Made by a program: the position numbers and the translations under genes
The notes under the pieces: model-generated
Told to the model about the DNA's origin: nothing
The model's database searches: none
Seen by the model: only the letters and a program-made list of their open reading frames with translations
NCBI GenBank assembly: GCA_902603555.1
Contig: CACKVD010000001.1
Span: 1 to 64,000, forward strand
DNA: 64,000 nt
Reading direction: 5' to 3'
Source of the DNA: an uncultured Pelagibacteraceae bacterium
GTDB lineage: Bacteria > Pseudomonadota > Alphaproteobacteria > Pelagibacterales > Pelagibacteraceae
Part shown: piece after piece, positions 43,612-52,124 of the stretch
How the letters are laid out: each line of letters starts with the position of its first letter
How positions within the stretch are numbered: the first letter of the stretch is position 1

Positions 43612-44577
43612 TTATTTAGTCCACTTCTTCCAAACGCTCTCGTTATCTGCTAACCATTTTTTAGCAGCATCTTCGTGAGACATTTTATCTTCGTCAACTA
43701 AAGCAGCCATTGCTCCAATTTGACTAGTGTTAAATGATAACTTTTTGTACATAGCTGCGGCAGCTGGATGAGTTTTTGGGAAGTTCTCATTTACGGCTTT
43801 TTTCAAATAACCGTCTGGAGCTCCACATTTACCATCACCACCATCAACTGGTCTGCAACCATCATAGTACGGTGGAAAATCGATAAAAGTAAATCCTTTT
43901 CCATCTGTAAAGTTTGGTGTCCAGTTAAAGATAATAGTTCCTCTACCTTCGGTTTCTGCTGCTTTAAGTTCTGCCCATAATGCATCAGCACCACCAGCGA
44001 ACTTAACAGTCCATAAATCACCTAATCCAAGAGCTTCTATTCTCTGAGGTATTAAATCTCCATGCCAACTTTGAGGACCTTCTAACATTCGTCCTTTACC
44101 ACCAGAGTCTGGTGTAGCAAAAGCTTTAGCACAGTCTGGACTTTTTAAAGCATTCCAGTCTGGTAAACCTGGACAATATTTAGCTGCCCAATCAGGATAA
44201 CCCATATCCTCAATTGTTCTTGCTTCATGATCACCCCAGTCTAATACACCACCTTTTTCTCTAGCAGTGTCAAAAGATTTTCCAAATGCTGACTCCCACA
44301 CTTCGTGAGCTAATGTTACGTCACCAATTCTAATTGACTCGTAAACAGCTTGTGAATCTGCTGGTACATATTTTACATTGTTACCCATAGATTCAAAAAT
44401 TCCACCAATAACATGAGCCATAACCACTTGGCTTGACCAGTTATGTGTTGCAATTACTATAGGTTCAGCGCTATCGCCGCCTGATTTTTTTGCTGATTTG
44501 TCTCCTCCGCCCATGAAGTAAACAAGACCCGCAATAACAACAATCGCACCGATTAATAACGGTAGTTTGTTTTTCAT
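43612..44577 (-). CDS. proX: glycine betaine/proline-type ABC substrate-binding protein
   Basis: A 321-residue OpuAC/ProX-family protein. An N-terminal hydrophobic helix (about 5-22) without a clear lipobox or cleavage site suggests it may remain membrane-anchored; a low-complexity GGGDKSAKKSGGDS linker follows. Aromatic residues that could form a cation-pi cage are present (THNWSSQ, HEVWESAF, GPQSWHGD, FNWTPNF). The likely ligands are glycine betaine, proline betaine, choline, DMSP or TMAO, not separable by eye. An AGGAGG ribosome site directly precedes the start. Confidence 0.88.
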   Translation of the reverse strand: MKNKLPLLIGAIVVIAGLVYFMGGGDKSAKKSGGDSAEPIVIATHNWSSQVVMAHVIGGIFESMGNNVKYVPADSQAVYESIRIGDVTLAHEVWESAFGKSFDTAREKGGVLDWGDHEARTIEDMGYPDWAAKYCPGLPDWNALKSPDCAKAFATPDSGGKGRMLEGPQSWHGDLIPQRIEALGLGDLWTVKFAGGADALWAELKAAETEGRGTIIFNWTPNFTDGKGFTFIDFPPYYDGCRPVDGGDGKCGAPDGYLKKAVNENFPKTHPAAAAMYKKLSFNTSQIGAMAALVDEDKMSHEDAAKKWLADNESVWKKWTK

Positions 44578-44606
44578 TATTCCTCCTAGTACTAGTTAAT
44601 GTGAAT

Positions 44607-44635
44607 AGTATGTGCTTTACTTATAGGATAGTCAA
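44607..44635 (-). promoter_or_regulatory. promoter of the betaine-binding-protein gene
   Basis: On the minus strand TTGACT (44630-44635) and CATACT (44607-44612) are spaced 17 bases apart, a good sigma-70 promoter about 30 bases upstream of the start codon. It lies in the shared divergent region with the DUF1989-GcvT gene. Confidence 0.6.
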
Positions 44636-44675
44636 CACATAGATATTTATATAATATAAAAATAAATTTTAAAAA

Positions 44676-47015
44676 ATGGCCCTAACTACTTTAGATATTA
44701 AAGAGCCTGGTTTAAATACTCTACCACCTGGGGTTGAAAGATATATAGTTGAAGGTGGAGGTCTAACAGGAATTCAAATTTTACCAGATGATGAAATAGA
44801 AATAATCAATAATGAGGGCAATCAAATTTGTGAAATTTCAGTATTTAACAAAGATGGTAAATCAGAACTTACTATTTTAGGTTTAAAAGAAATTAAAGAT
44901 AATTCAGAAATAAAAAAAATTCTTTTTAAAAAAGATGAAACATCCTTGCAGGCTTTACTTCAATTAAAAAAAAGAAATCTAAATATTGAAAAATCAAAAT
45001 CTTGTATAATTTTCGATAATAAAACAAAGGCTGGTGAGAGTATTAAATTAAAATCAAAAGATAAATGTTATTGTATTATTGCTGCGCCAGGAAAAGAGAT
45101 GTTGGTTCATGAACAAAATCCATCAACTGAGCTTACGGTAATGGTAAAAAGATCAGTAGTGAAGAAAGAAAAAGAATTTTCTATAATTCCAGATCCCATC
45201 TATGATCCCTCTAACGAAATAAATATTGCCAGAACAACTGCAAATTCTTACCAAGTAAAAGAGGGAGATTATATTCAGGTAATTACTCCAACTGGAAGAC
45301 AATGTTCTGATTTTGTTGCATATGATACCTATAAGTTAGACAAGGGAAAAGAAAATGGTTTGGATTGGCAAACGACAAGAACTTTTATGGGACATACTTT
45401 TCCTGGACCAGGATTATTTTCAAAGTTTTATGATGTAGATCATGAACCACTTGTTGAGGTTGTAAGAGACACAGTAGGTATTCATGATACATTTAATTTA
45501 GCGTGTACATCCAAATATTATGAAGATGCAGGATATTTCGGTCATATTAATTGTTCTGATAATTTAAATGAAGTTATGGAAAAATATGGTGTTCAAAAGA
45601 AAAAAGGTTGGCATGCAATAAACCTTTTTTTTAATACTTCTGCAGGCGGTCAAAACTCTGTTTTGTCGGATGAGTCTTATGCGAGACCTGGGGATTACGT
45701 AATTTTTAGAGCTTTAAAGGATTTAACTTGTGGTACAACAGCATGCCCAAGTGATATTGATAGCTGTAATGGATGGAATCCTACAGATATATTTGTTAGA
45801 ACTTATGACAAAAAAAAAGAATTTACAAAATCATTTGCTTTTAGAATGAAAACTGACTCTGAAAAAAAACTTACAAGAAATACTGGCTTCTATGAAAGAA
45901 CTTCAAAGTTAACAAGAAACTTTGTTGATGCTCGAGGTTTTTGGTTACCAAATGATTACACTAAACATGGTGTAATCAATGAATATACAGCATGTAGAGA
46001 GAAGGCTGTTGTAATTGATTTGTCTTCACTAAGAAAATTTGAAATTTTAGGGCCAGATGCTGAAGAGCTTATGAATTATACATTAACTAGAAATATTAAA
46101 AAACTTTCTGTTGGACAGATTGTGTATTCAGCGATGTGTTATGAAAACGGTACTATGTTTGATGATGGTACTTTATTAAGATTAAGTGAAACAGGATTTA
46201 GGTGGGTTTGTGGAGATGAATATGCTGGAGAATGGTTAAAGGAGCAAGCTAATAAAAAAAATTTAAAAGTTGTGATTAAAAATTCAACAGATCAAATCAA
46301 TAATCTTTCAGTGCAGGGGCCGAATAGTAGAAAAATTTTAGAAAAAATAATCTTTACTCCCCCTACACAACCAACAATTTCTGAATTGCAATGGTTTAGA
46401 TTTACCATTTGTAGATTAGAAGAATTAAATGGAATTCCCTTAATTGTATCAAGAACAGGTTATACGGGTGAGCTTGGCTATGAAGTTTGGTGTCATCCCG
46501 ATCATGCTCCTCAAGTTTGGGATAAAATAATGGAAGCTGGAAAAAATGAAGGTTTGATACCAGCAGGATTTGCTGCTTTAGATTTATTAAGGATTGAAGC
46601 GGGACTTGTTTTATTCGGTAATGAGTTTGATGGACAACAAGATCCTTTTGAAGCTGGTATAGGTTTCTCTGTACCTCTTAAAACAAAAACTGATGATTTT
46701 GTTGGAAAAGAAAATTTAATTAAAAGAAAAGAGCATCCCCAAAAAAAATTGGTTGGTTTGGAACTAATTGGAAAAGAAAAAGCCAATCATGGAGATTGTG
46801 TTCATATTGGAAGAGCACAGGTTGGTGTAGTTACAAGTGCATGCCTTTCTCCAACTTTAGGAAAAAATATTGCGTTGTGTAGAATTGATATTGGTCACTC
46901 AAAAATAGATACTGACGTTGAAATTGGAAAGATTGATGGCCACCAAAAAAGAATTCCAGCTAAGATAGTTGGGTTTCCACACTATGATCCTGAAAAAACT
47001 CGTGTTAGATCTTAA
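44676..47015 (+). CDS. DUF1989 (urea carboxylase-associated)-GcvT aminomethyltransferase fusion
   Basis: A 779-residue fusion. Residues about 1-150 resemble a degenerate first DUF1989-like unit. Residues about 175-395 are a full DUF1989 domain: GDYIQVITPTGRQCSDFVAYD, HDTFNLACTSKYYEDAGYFGH, HAINLFFNTSAGGQ, RPGDYVIFRALKDLTCGTTACPSDI, with the His/Cys residues typical of its metal site. Residues about 405-779 are a GcvT-like folate domain with VIDLSSLRKFEILGPDAEEL, SRTGYTGELGYEVW and DLLRIEAGLVLFGNE. It should remove a one-carbon or amino group from a methylated nitrogen compound. The substrate is unknown. It overlaps the next gene by one base. Confidence 0.87.
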   Translation: MALTTLDIKEPGLNTLPPGVERYIVEGGGLTGIQILPDDEIEIINNEGNQICEISVFNKDGKSELTILGLKEIKDNSEIKKILFKKDETSLQALLQLKKRNLNIEKSKSCIIFDNKTKAGESIKLKSKDKCYCIIAAPGKEMLVHEQNPSTELTVMVKRSVVKKEKEFSIIPDPIYDPSNEINIARTTANSYQVKEGDYIQVITPTGRQCSDFVAYDTYKLDKGKENGLDWQTTRTFMGHTFPGPGLFSKFYDVDHEPLVEVVRDTVGIHDTFNLACTSKYYEDAGYFGHINCSDNLNEVMEKYGVQKKKGWHAINLFFNTSAGGQNSVLSDESYARPGDYVIFRALKDLTCGTTACPSDIDSCNGWNPTDIFVRTYDKKKEFTKSFAFRMKTDSEKKLTRNTGFYERTSKLTRNFVDARGFWLPNDYTKHGVINEYTACREKAVVIDLSSLRKFEILGPDAEELMNYTLTRNIKKLSVGQIVYSAMCYENGTMFDDGTLLRLSETGFRWVCGDEYAGEWLKEQANKKNLKVVIKNSTDQINNLSVQGPNSRKILEKIIFTPPTQPTISELQWFRFTICRLEELNGIPLIVSRTGYTGELGYEVWCHPDHAPQVWDKIMEAGKNEGLIPAGFAALDLLRIEAGLVLFGNEFDGQQDPFEAGIGFSVPLKTKTDDFVGKENLIKRKEHPQKKLVGLELIGKEKANHGDCVHIGRAQVGVVTSACLSPTLGKNIALCRIDIGHSKIDTDVEIGKIDGHQKRIPAKIVGFPHYDPEKTRVRS

Positions 47016-47365
47016 TGGTTAAAACTACAAAAGACTTATTAGAGTTTTGGGAGGATCAAATGAAACTATCCCATATGTCTAGCAATTACTTTTTTAGAAA
47101 ATCCCCTTCTCATTATCATATGATGCTTTTAGTAATGCATGCGTACAAATATAAAGAAAATTTAACTGTTGAAGAACTAAAAACAAAATTATTTAAAACC
47201 TCGCGTCCAAAATCTGCTTTAATGATTAATGAAGCTTGTGAAAAAGGCTTCTTTTTTCTTGAAAAAACATCAGGTGATCAAAGAAAGAAGCACATAAAAC
47301 CAAGTGAGTCTTTTATTGAAGAGTTCAATGAATATCTAGAGACACTCAAACATCTGAGTTTTTAA
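47015..47365 (+). CDS. small winged-helix protein, MarR-like
   Basis: A 116-residue protein, mostly helical, with a winged-helix core: HYHMMLLVMHAY, then LTVEELKTKLFKTSRPKSALMINEACEKGFFFLEKTSGDQRKKHIKPSESFIEEF, where the recognition helix is followed by a wing containing DQRKKH. This is the MarR-family arrangement. It is translationally coupled to the DUF1989-GcvT gene, so may report on the same substrate and control this cluster. Confidence 0.68.
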   Translation: MVKTTKDLLEFWEDQMKLSHMSSNYFFRKSPSHYHMMLLVMHAYKYKENLTVEELKTKLFKTSRPKSALMINEACEKGFFFLEKTSGDQRKKHIKPSESFIEEFNEYLETLKHLSF

Positions 47366-47386
47366 AGTTATATAATTATTACTTAT

Positions 47387-47408
47387 ATTTTTTATATATA
47401 TAAAAAAT
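47387..47408. promoter_or_regulatory. 22-bp perfect A/T palindrome
   Basis: A perfect palindrome of 22 A/T base pairs lies 21 bases after the winged-helix gene and 37 bases before the oxidoreductase start. It could be a binding site for the adjacent MarR-like protein, or an A/T terminator hairpin; the stem lacks G/C and would be a weak terminator. Confidence 0.4.
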
Positions 47409-47445
47409 TATATATTTACGTTGCACGAAAAATAAAGATGTCTAA

Positions 47446-48771
47446 ATGTCATTACCGACAAAAGCTAAAGTAGTAATTATTGGTGGAGGTATTCACGGTT
47501 TAAGTACTGCTTGGAAATTATCAGAAACATATAAAAATCCAGGTGACATTGTAGTTTTAGAAAAAAAAGATATAGCAGCTGGAGCAAGTGGAATAGCTTG
47601 TGGTGTTGTAAGAAATAATTATTTTCAGCCAGCAATGAGAGAATTAATGGCTCATTCAGTTTCAGTTTGGGAAAGTGATCCTAAAGCTTTTAAATATAAT
47701 GCTGTTGGATATTTACAAATATCTCCAGAAGTAATGCACAAAGATGTTGCAACAATTTATCAGCAACAAAAAGCAATTGGTTATGACTCTGAATTTATTG
47801 AGGGTGAAAAAGATTGCATGAAATATATGAAGGGTATGTTTGACGATTGGCAAGCGCAAGGAATCACGTCTGTTCTTCATGAAAAAAAAGGTGGATATGC
47901 ATTTAACAAAGATTCTATTAGAGCTCTTGAAAATAAATCAACTTCAAATGGTGTTCAGGTTTTTAAAGGAGTTAAAGTTAATGGTTTTAAAAGAGGCAGT
48001 AATAGTAAAGCTGTTACAGGAGTTGAAACAAACAAAGGTACTATAGATTGTGAACAGATAGTTATAGGTGCTGGTCCTTGGGCAAGAGATTTTTGGAATA
48101 TGTTAGAGCTTCCAAAAACTGCAAACATCAAAGGGAAAGATGGTAAAATGCATACAACTGATATGTGGACATATTGGATGTTACAAGAAGGTGTAATAGG
48201 AGTTGAACCAGACTTTTTAAAAATGAACAATGGTAAACAGCCACCAGTGATACACGTTGATTCTACTGCGCCTTTATATTCTGATAAAACAAAAAAATTA
48301 ATAACAGATAAAATTTGGGGTATATATTATAAACCTGATATTGAAGGGCTGGGTGTTCAGGGTGGAACTTCTCCTTACATAGTAGATAAACATTTTGATA
48401 AAGTAAATGTTGATCCATATGGTATTGAGTCACCTGAATATCAAACAACTGAAGAATTTAACGATATGTGGTGTTCTGCTTTAGCTCATTGTCAAAAAAG
48501 ATTTGAGGGAAAATCAGATTTATATCGAAAAGGTCCATCAGGTGGCCTTGGATGTATGACGCCAGATTCATTTCCTATCTTTGATAGATTTTTAGAAAAT
48601 GTTTATATGATTGCTGATGCTAACCATGGTTATAAAATGATAGGCGTCGGTGAATTAGTAGCAAAAGAAATTTTAGGACAAGAAAGTGACTTGTTGAAAC
48701 CATTTAGATTCAACCGATACGAGAAGGGCGAACTTCACCCTACTTCGAACAGTCCGTTTCCTTGGAGTTAG
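47446..48771 (+). CDS. FAD-dependent amino-acid oxidoreductase (sarcosine oxidase beta-like)
   Basis: A 441-residue DAO-family flavoprotein. It opens KVVIIGGGIHGLSTAWKLSE with GxGxxG, then LEKKDIAAGASGIACGVVRNNY (conserved Arg/Gly flavin-contact region), and ends in the FAD-binding GGLGCMTPDSFPIFDR and ANHGYKMIGVGELVAKEILG. It has no GcvT domain, unlike the 814-residue enzyme at 23.5 kb, so the C1 product may be passed to another protein. In the N-methylglutamate pathway, a related subunit oxidises N-methylglutamate; sarcosine or dimethylglycine are other candidates. It precedes the glutamine-synthetase-like gene by 70 bases. Confidence 0.82.
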   Translation: MSLPTKAKVVIIGGGIHGLSTAWKLSETYKNPGDIVVLEKKDIAAGASGIACGVVRNNYFQPAMRELMAHSVSVWESDPKAFKYNAVGYLQISPEVMHKDVATIYQQQKAIGYDSEFIEGEKDCMKYMKGMFDDWQAQGITSVLHEKKGGYAFNKDSIRALENKSTSNGVQVFKGVKVNGFKRGSNSKAVTGVETNKGTIDCEQIVIGAGPWARDFWNMLELPKTANIKGKDGKMHTTDMWTYWMLQEGVIGVEPDFLKMNNGKQPPVIHVDSTAPLYSDKTKKLITDKIWGIYYKPDIEGLGVQGGTSPYIVDKHFDKVNVDPYGIESPEYQTTEEFNDMWCSALAHCQKRFEGKSDLYRKGPSGGLGCMTPDSFPIFDRFLENVYMIADANHGYKMIGVGELVAKEILGQESDLLKPFRFNRYEKGELHPTSNSPFPWS

Positions 48772-48841
48772 TTTATCTAAGTAGACAGACGTTTTGTTTT
48801 CAGTTACCTTTTTGAACTAAAAATTCTTAACGGAGGGGACT
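48772..48841 (+). promoter_or_regulatory. possible structured leader (H-type pseudoknot) before the glutamine-synthetase-like gene
   Basis: The 70-base leader holds a hairpin (TTTT-c-AGTT at 48797-48805 with AACTAAAA at 48815-48822) whose 9-base loop ACCTTTTTG contains CCT. That CCT can pair with AGG in the ribosome site GGAGGGG (48832-48838), giving an H-type pseudoknot that hides the translation start. This layout is like compact pseudoknot riboswitches known from Pelagibacter (SAM-V type). I cannot match it to a known class, and the gene downstream is not a methionine gene. Confidence 0.35.
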
Positions 48842-50311
48842 ATGACAGATCTAGAAAAACACGTTAACCAACCAGGAAGAGCAAAATTAGTAAAAAAAGT
48901 CAGAGACAAAATTAATGAACTAGGAATAACTTATATTTATTTTCAGTTCATTTCGGTCACTGGGAGAGTAGTTGGTAAAGGTATTCCTGCAGATCATTGG
49001 GAAAGAACTGCTGAAAAAGGATTTCAATTGGTTTACGGAGCGACTGCTAATTTATTTTTAGATCGTCATAATAATTACATTGGGTATGGTCCAGAGGCTA
49101 AAGAATTAGTTGGTATACCAGATCCTGAAACTTTTGTTCAGTTACCTTGGGACAAAAGAGTCGGTAGAGTTTTTTGTACTTGTTTTAGAAACAGAGAAGA
49201 AAGAGAAAATCCAGGTGGTCACTTAACATCTGATTGTAGAGGAAATTTAAGAATAATTGCAGAAGAATTTAAGAAGAAACATGGTTATCAAATGAGAGTT
49301 GGTACAGAACCTGAGATGATGTGGTTAACTAAAAATGAAGATGGAACTCCAACAGGTAAAGGTTTTTCAAAGCCCTTCTGTTATCACATTGATCAATTTG
49401 AATCATTAAGACCTGTTTTTATGAAAGTTATTGAATATGCTAACGCAATGGGTCTTGATATGATTCAAGGTGACCATGAAGATGCGCCAGGTCAATTAGA
49501 ATTAAACTGGATGTATGATGATGTTTTAAGAAATGCTGATAGGCTTTCAACTTACAGACAAATTTGTGCACAGGTTGCACGAGAGCATGGGTTAATTGCA
49601 TGCTTTATGACGAAACCATTTATGGGAGTTTCAGCTAGTGGATGTCACACAAACTTGTCTTTGTGGAAAGGTGGAAAAGACGTAGTTAATAAATTAGGAC
49701 ATAAAACACTACCAGGTGTTGAAGAGGTATTTACTTATGTTGAAGGTGGAACGAATACTTTTATGCCAGACACAAAAGATGTGCAGTTACCTGGAAAAGT
49801 TGGATTGATGTCAATAGGTGGTATCATGAAACACTTGCCTGCTCTAACAGCTATTGGATCTTCAACAGTAAACTCTTACAGAAGATTGTGGGACCAAGGT
49901 TTTTGGGCACCAGTTTATGCTGATTGGGGATACCAAAATAGAACTTGTGGATTAAGAGTATCTGCTCCAGGAAGGTTTGAATATAGATCAGTCGACTCTA
50001 TGCATAACCCCTATTTGATGGGAGCAGCATTACTTAAGACAATGAACGATGGGTTAACAAATAAAATTGATCCAGGCAAACCTGAGTCTAGAAATATTTA
50101 TGAAGCTCAAAAGGCTGGTAAAGATGTTAAAAAATTACCTTTAAGTTTAGGTGAGGCACTTGATAGGTTATCAGAAGATAAAATTGTTCAATCTGCAATG
50201 CCAGACGAAATGTATAAAATATTTCATTGGTATAAAAATGATGAATGGGAAAAATTTTTAGGTGCAACAACTCAATGGGATCTAGATACCTATCTAGATT
50301 GTCTACCATAG
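48842..50311 (+). CDS. glutamine-synthetase-family ligase (glutamine or gamma-glutamylmethylamide synthetase type)
   Basis: A 489-residue ATP-dependent ligase. Canonical GS blocks are present: VGTEPEMMW (metal Glu pair), QGDHEDAPGQLELNWMYDD (NDHED-type loop), SGCHTNLSLW, the substrate/ATP loop TVNSYRRLW, and CGLRVSAPGRFEYRSVDSMHNPYLM. It follows a sarcosine-oxidase-like gene and precedes the glutamate-synthase-like genes, the order of methylamine (N-methylglutamate) and glnT loci. Substrate may be ammonium or methylamine. A second, different GS paralogue lies at 55958. Confidence 0.85.
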   Translation: MTDLEKHVNQPGRAKLVKKVRDKINELGITYIYFQFISVTGRVVGKGIPADHWERTAEKGFQLVYGATANLFLDRHNNYIGYGPEAKELVGIPDPETFVQLPWDKRVGRVFCTCFRNREERENPGGHLTSDCRGNLRIIAEEFKKKHGYQMRVGTEPEMMWLTKNEDGTPTGKGFSKPFCYHIDQFESLRPVFMKVIEYANAMGLDMIQGDHEDAPGQLELNWMYDDVLRNADRLSTYRQICAQVAREHGLIACFMTKPFMGVSASGCHTNLSLWKGGKDVVNKLGHKTLPGVEEVFTYVEGGTNTFMPDTKDVQLPGKVGLMSIGGIMKHLPALTAIGSSTVNSYRRLWDQGFWAPVYADWGYQNRTCGLRVSAPGRFEYRSVDSMHNPYLMGAALLKTMNDGLTNKIDPGKPESRNIYEAQKAGKDVKKLPLSLGEALDRLSEDKIVQSAMPDEMYKIFHWYKNDEWEKFLGATTQWDLDTYLDCLP

Positions 50312-50337
50312 ACTTTAAAAATTAGAGAGGAAGAGAT

Positions 50338-51282
50338 ATGTGCGGAATTGCGGGATTAATTCATAGAGGAAAATCGTCAAAAGTTGGATTTGAATTGCAA
50401 GGAATGTTGCAAGCTTTAAAGCATAGAGGTGAAGATTCTACAGGTTATGCTCTATATGGTGACACAGAAGGAAAAAATTTCATCATGAGAGTTAAAGTAG
50501 GAGAAAACGTTGGTGAAGGTAGTTCGTCTATTGCTGAAGATGTATCTGTTTATGATGAAAGAAAAAAAATTGTTGAAAGTTATCTTTCAGAAATGGGTGC
50601 TAAAATTGTAAAAGAAGAAAGAATTCTTCCCTACTCTTTAAGATATGAAGTTCAGTATGATAAAAAAGATTTATTAGAATTTTCACAAAAAATTGAGAGT
50701 ATTCCTGGAGTTGAAATCCTTTCTATGGGAAAATCTTTAGAAGTTATTAAAGATTTAGGAAATGCAAAAATGGTTTGTGATAGATATAATTTAGACAAAG
50801 TGATTGGAACTCACGCAATAGGTCATGCAAGAATGGCCACTGAATCTGGAGTAGATATTAAATCTGCACACCCATTTTGGGGATACCCATTTAGTGATGT
50901 ATCAGTTGTTCATAACGGACAATTAACTAATTATTGGAATAATAGAAGAGCTTTAGAAAATAAAGGAATGAGATTTATGTCTGAGTGTGATTCAGAACTT
51001 ATTGCTGTTTATATTGCTGAAAAAATGAGAGATGGCGCTTCATTAGAAGAGGGAATGAAAGAGTCATTAACCGGATTAGATGGAGTTTTTACTTATTTTG
51101 TTGCAACAAAAGACTCATTAGGTATGGCAAAAGATACTATGGCCGCAAAACCTTTAGTTCTTTATGAGTCAGATGATTTGGTGGCAATGGGTTCAGAAGA
51201 AATAGCAATTAGATCAATTTTACCTCAAGAAATTGACACTTATGATCCATTCGATGGAGAGGTTAAGGTATGGCAAATTTAA
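50338..51282 (+). CDS. class II glutamine amidotransferase subunit (GlxB / MgsA-like)
   Basis: A 314-residue N-terminal-nucleophile amidotransferase. After Met removal Cys2 of MCGIAGLIHRG becomes the nucleophile; LKHRGEDSTGYALYG, HARMATESGVDIKSAHPF and VVHNGQLTNYW complete the glutaminase site. In this operon it donates ammonia, with GlxC and GlxD, to a glutamate-synthase-like reaction. In methylotrophs the homologous MgsABC complex joins glutamate and methylamine to N-methylglutamate. It overlaps the next gene by 13 bases. Confidence 0.87.
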   Translation: MCGIAGLIHRGKSSKVGFELQGMLQALKHRGEDSTGYALYGDTEGKNFIMRVKVGENVGEGSSSIAEDVSVYDERKKIVESYLSEMGAKIVKEERILPYSLRYEVQYDKKDLLEFSQKIESIPGVEILSMGKSLEVIKDLGNAKMVCDRYNLDKVIGTHAIGHARMATESGVDIKSAHPFWGYPFSDVSVVHNGQLTNYWNNRRALENKGMRFMSECDSELIAVYIAEKMRDGASLEEGMKESLTGLDGVFTYFVATKDSLGMAKDTMAAKPLVLYESDDLVAMGSEEIAIRSILPQEIDTYDPFDGEVKVWQI

Positions 51283-52124
51283 AAAATACAGAGAAAAAAA
51301 CAAAATCCCAAGCTATGGGTATGCACACAGAAGTTCTAACAGGAAGAACTCAACAAAAGTTTTTTAATCCTGATGAAGCTGAAAATTTTTATTACTTTGG
51401 TACTTATGATGTTGATTTTAATAAGAGAACTGATCTTGATGTTAAAGATATGACAGCAGCGGAAGCAAATAAAAAAATAGATGGTTTGATGAGTGAAGGA
51501 TATGGAACAATTGTGATTAAAAACCCACAAGGTAAACACAGTTTAGGTGTTGGAATATTAAATAAATTAAATTTAATTTTTGAAGGCAGTTTAGGTTATT
51601 TCGGAATGGGTTCATGTGATGGCCCTATCGTTAGAATCAATGGAAGGGTTGGCTGGTCTTGTGCAGAAAATTTAATGGCAGGAAAAGTAGTAATTGAGAA
51701 AAATGCTGGATCTTGTTTTGGTGCTGCAATCAGAGGTGGTGATTTAATCTGCAAAGGTAGTGTTGGTGCTAGAACTGGTATTGATATGAAGGGTGGAACA
51801 ATAATTATTGGTGGAGATGCAGGAGCATTTACAGGTTTCATGATGCAAAGAGGAAGAATTATCATCTTAGGGGATGTTGGTATTAACTTGGGTGACTCTA
51901 TGTATGATGGGACAATTTTCGTAGGTGGAGAAGTTGGCTCATATGGTAGTGATGCTGTTGATGCTGAACTTACAAAAAGTGACCAAGATTGGCTTAAAAG
52001 AAAATTAAAAGTTGCTGAGATTGGTGAAAATTTTGATGTTAGTAAAATGAAAAAAATAGTAGCTGGTAAAAAACTTTGGAATTATGACAATTTAGAACCT
52101 ACTGAGAAAAAAGGAGCAATCTAA
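51270..52124 (+). CDS. GXGXG-domain glutamate-synthase-like subunit (GlxC / MgsB-like)
   Basis: A 284-residue protein matching the C-terminal beta-helical domain of GltB as a separate subunit: YGTIVIKNPQGKHSLGVGI, YFGMGSCDGPIVRINGRVGWSCAENLMAG, and repeated short strands such as NAGSCFGAAIRGGDLIC, GSVGARTGIDMKGGTIIIGGDAG and GMQRGRI-type turns. It is structural, supporting the domain interface and ammonia tunnel. It sits between glxB and glxD, sharing single-base or 13-base overlaps with both. Confidence 0.87.
   Translation: MANLKNTEKKTKSQAMGMHTEVLTGRTQQKFFNPDEAENFYYFGTYDVDFNKRTDLDVKDMTAAEANKKIDGLMSEGYGTIVIKNPQGKHSLGVGILNKLNLIFEGSLGYFGMGSCDGPIVRINGRVGWSCAENLMAGKVVIEKNAGSCFGAAIRGGDLICKGSVGARTGIDMKGGTIIIGGDAGAFTGFMMQRGRIIILGDVGINLGDSMYDGTIFVGGEVGSYGSDAVDAELTKSDQDWLKRKLKVAEIGENFDVSKMKKIVAGKKLWNYDNLEPTEKKGAI

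Noticed and set aside
44676..47015. DMSP demethylase DmdA
   Set aside because: Only the GcvT-like half is related; DmdA is a stand-alone protein of about 370 residues without a DUF1989 domain.
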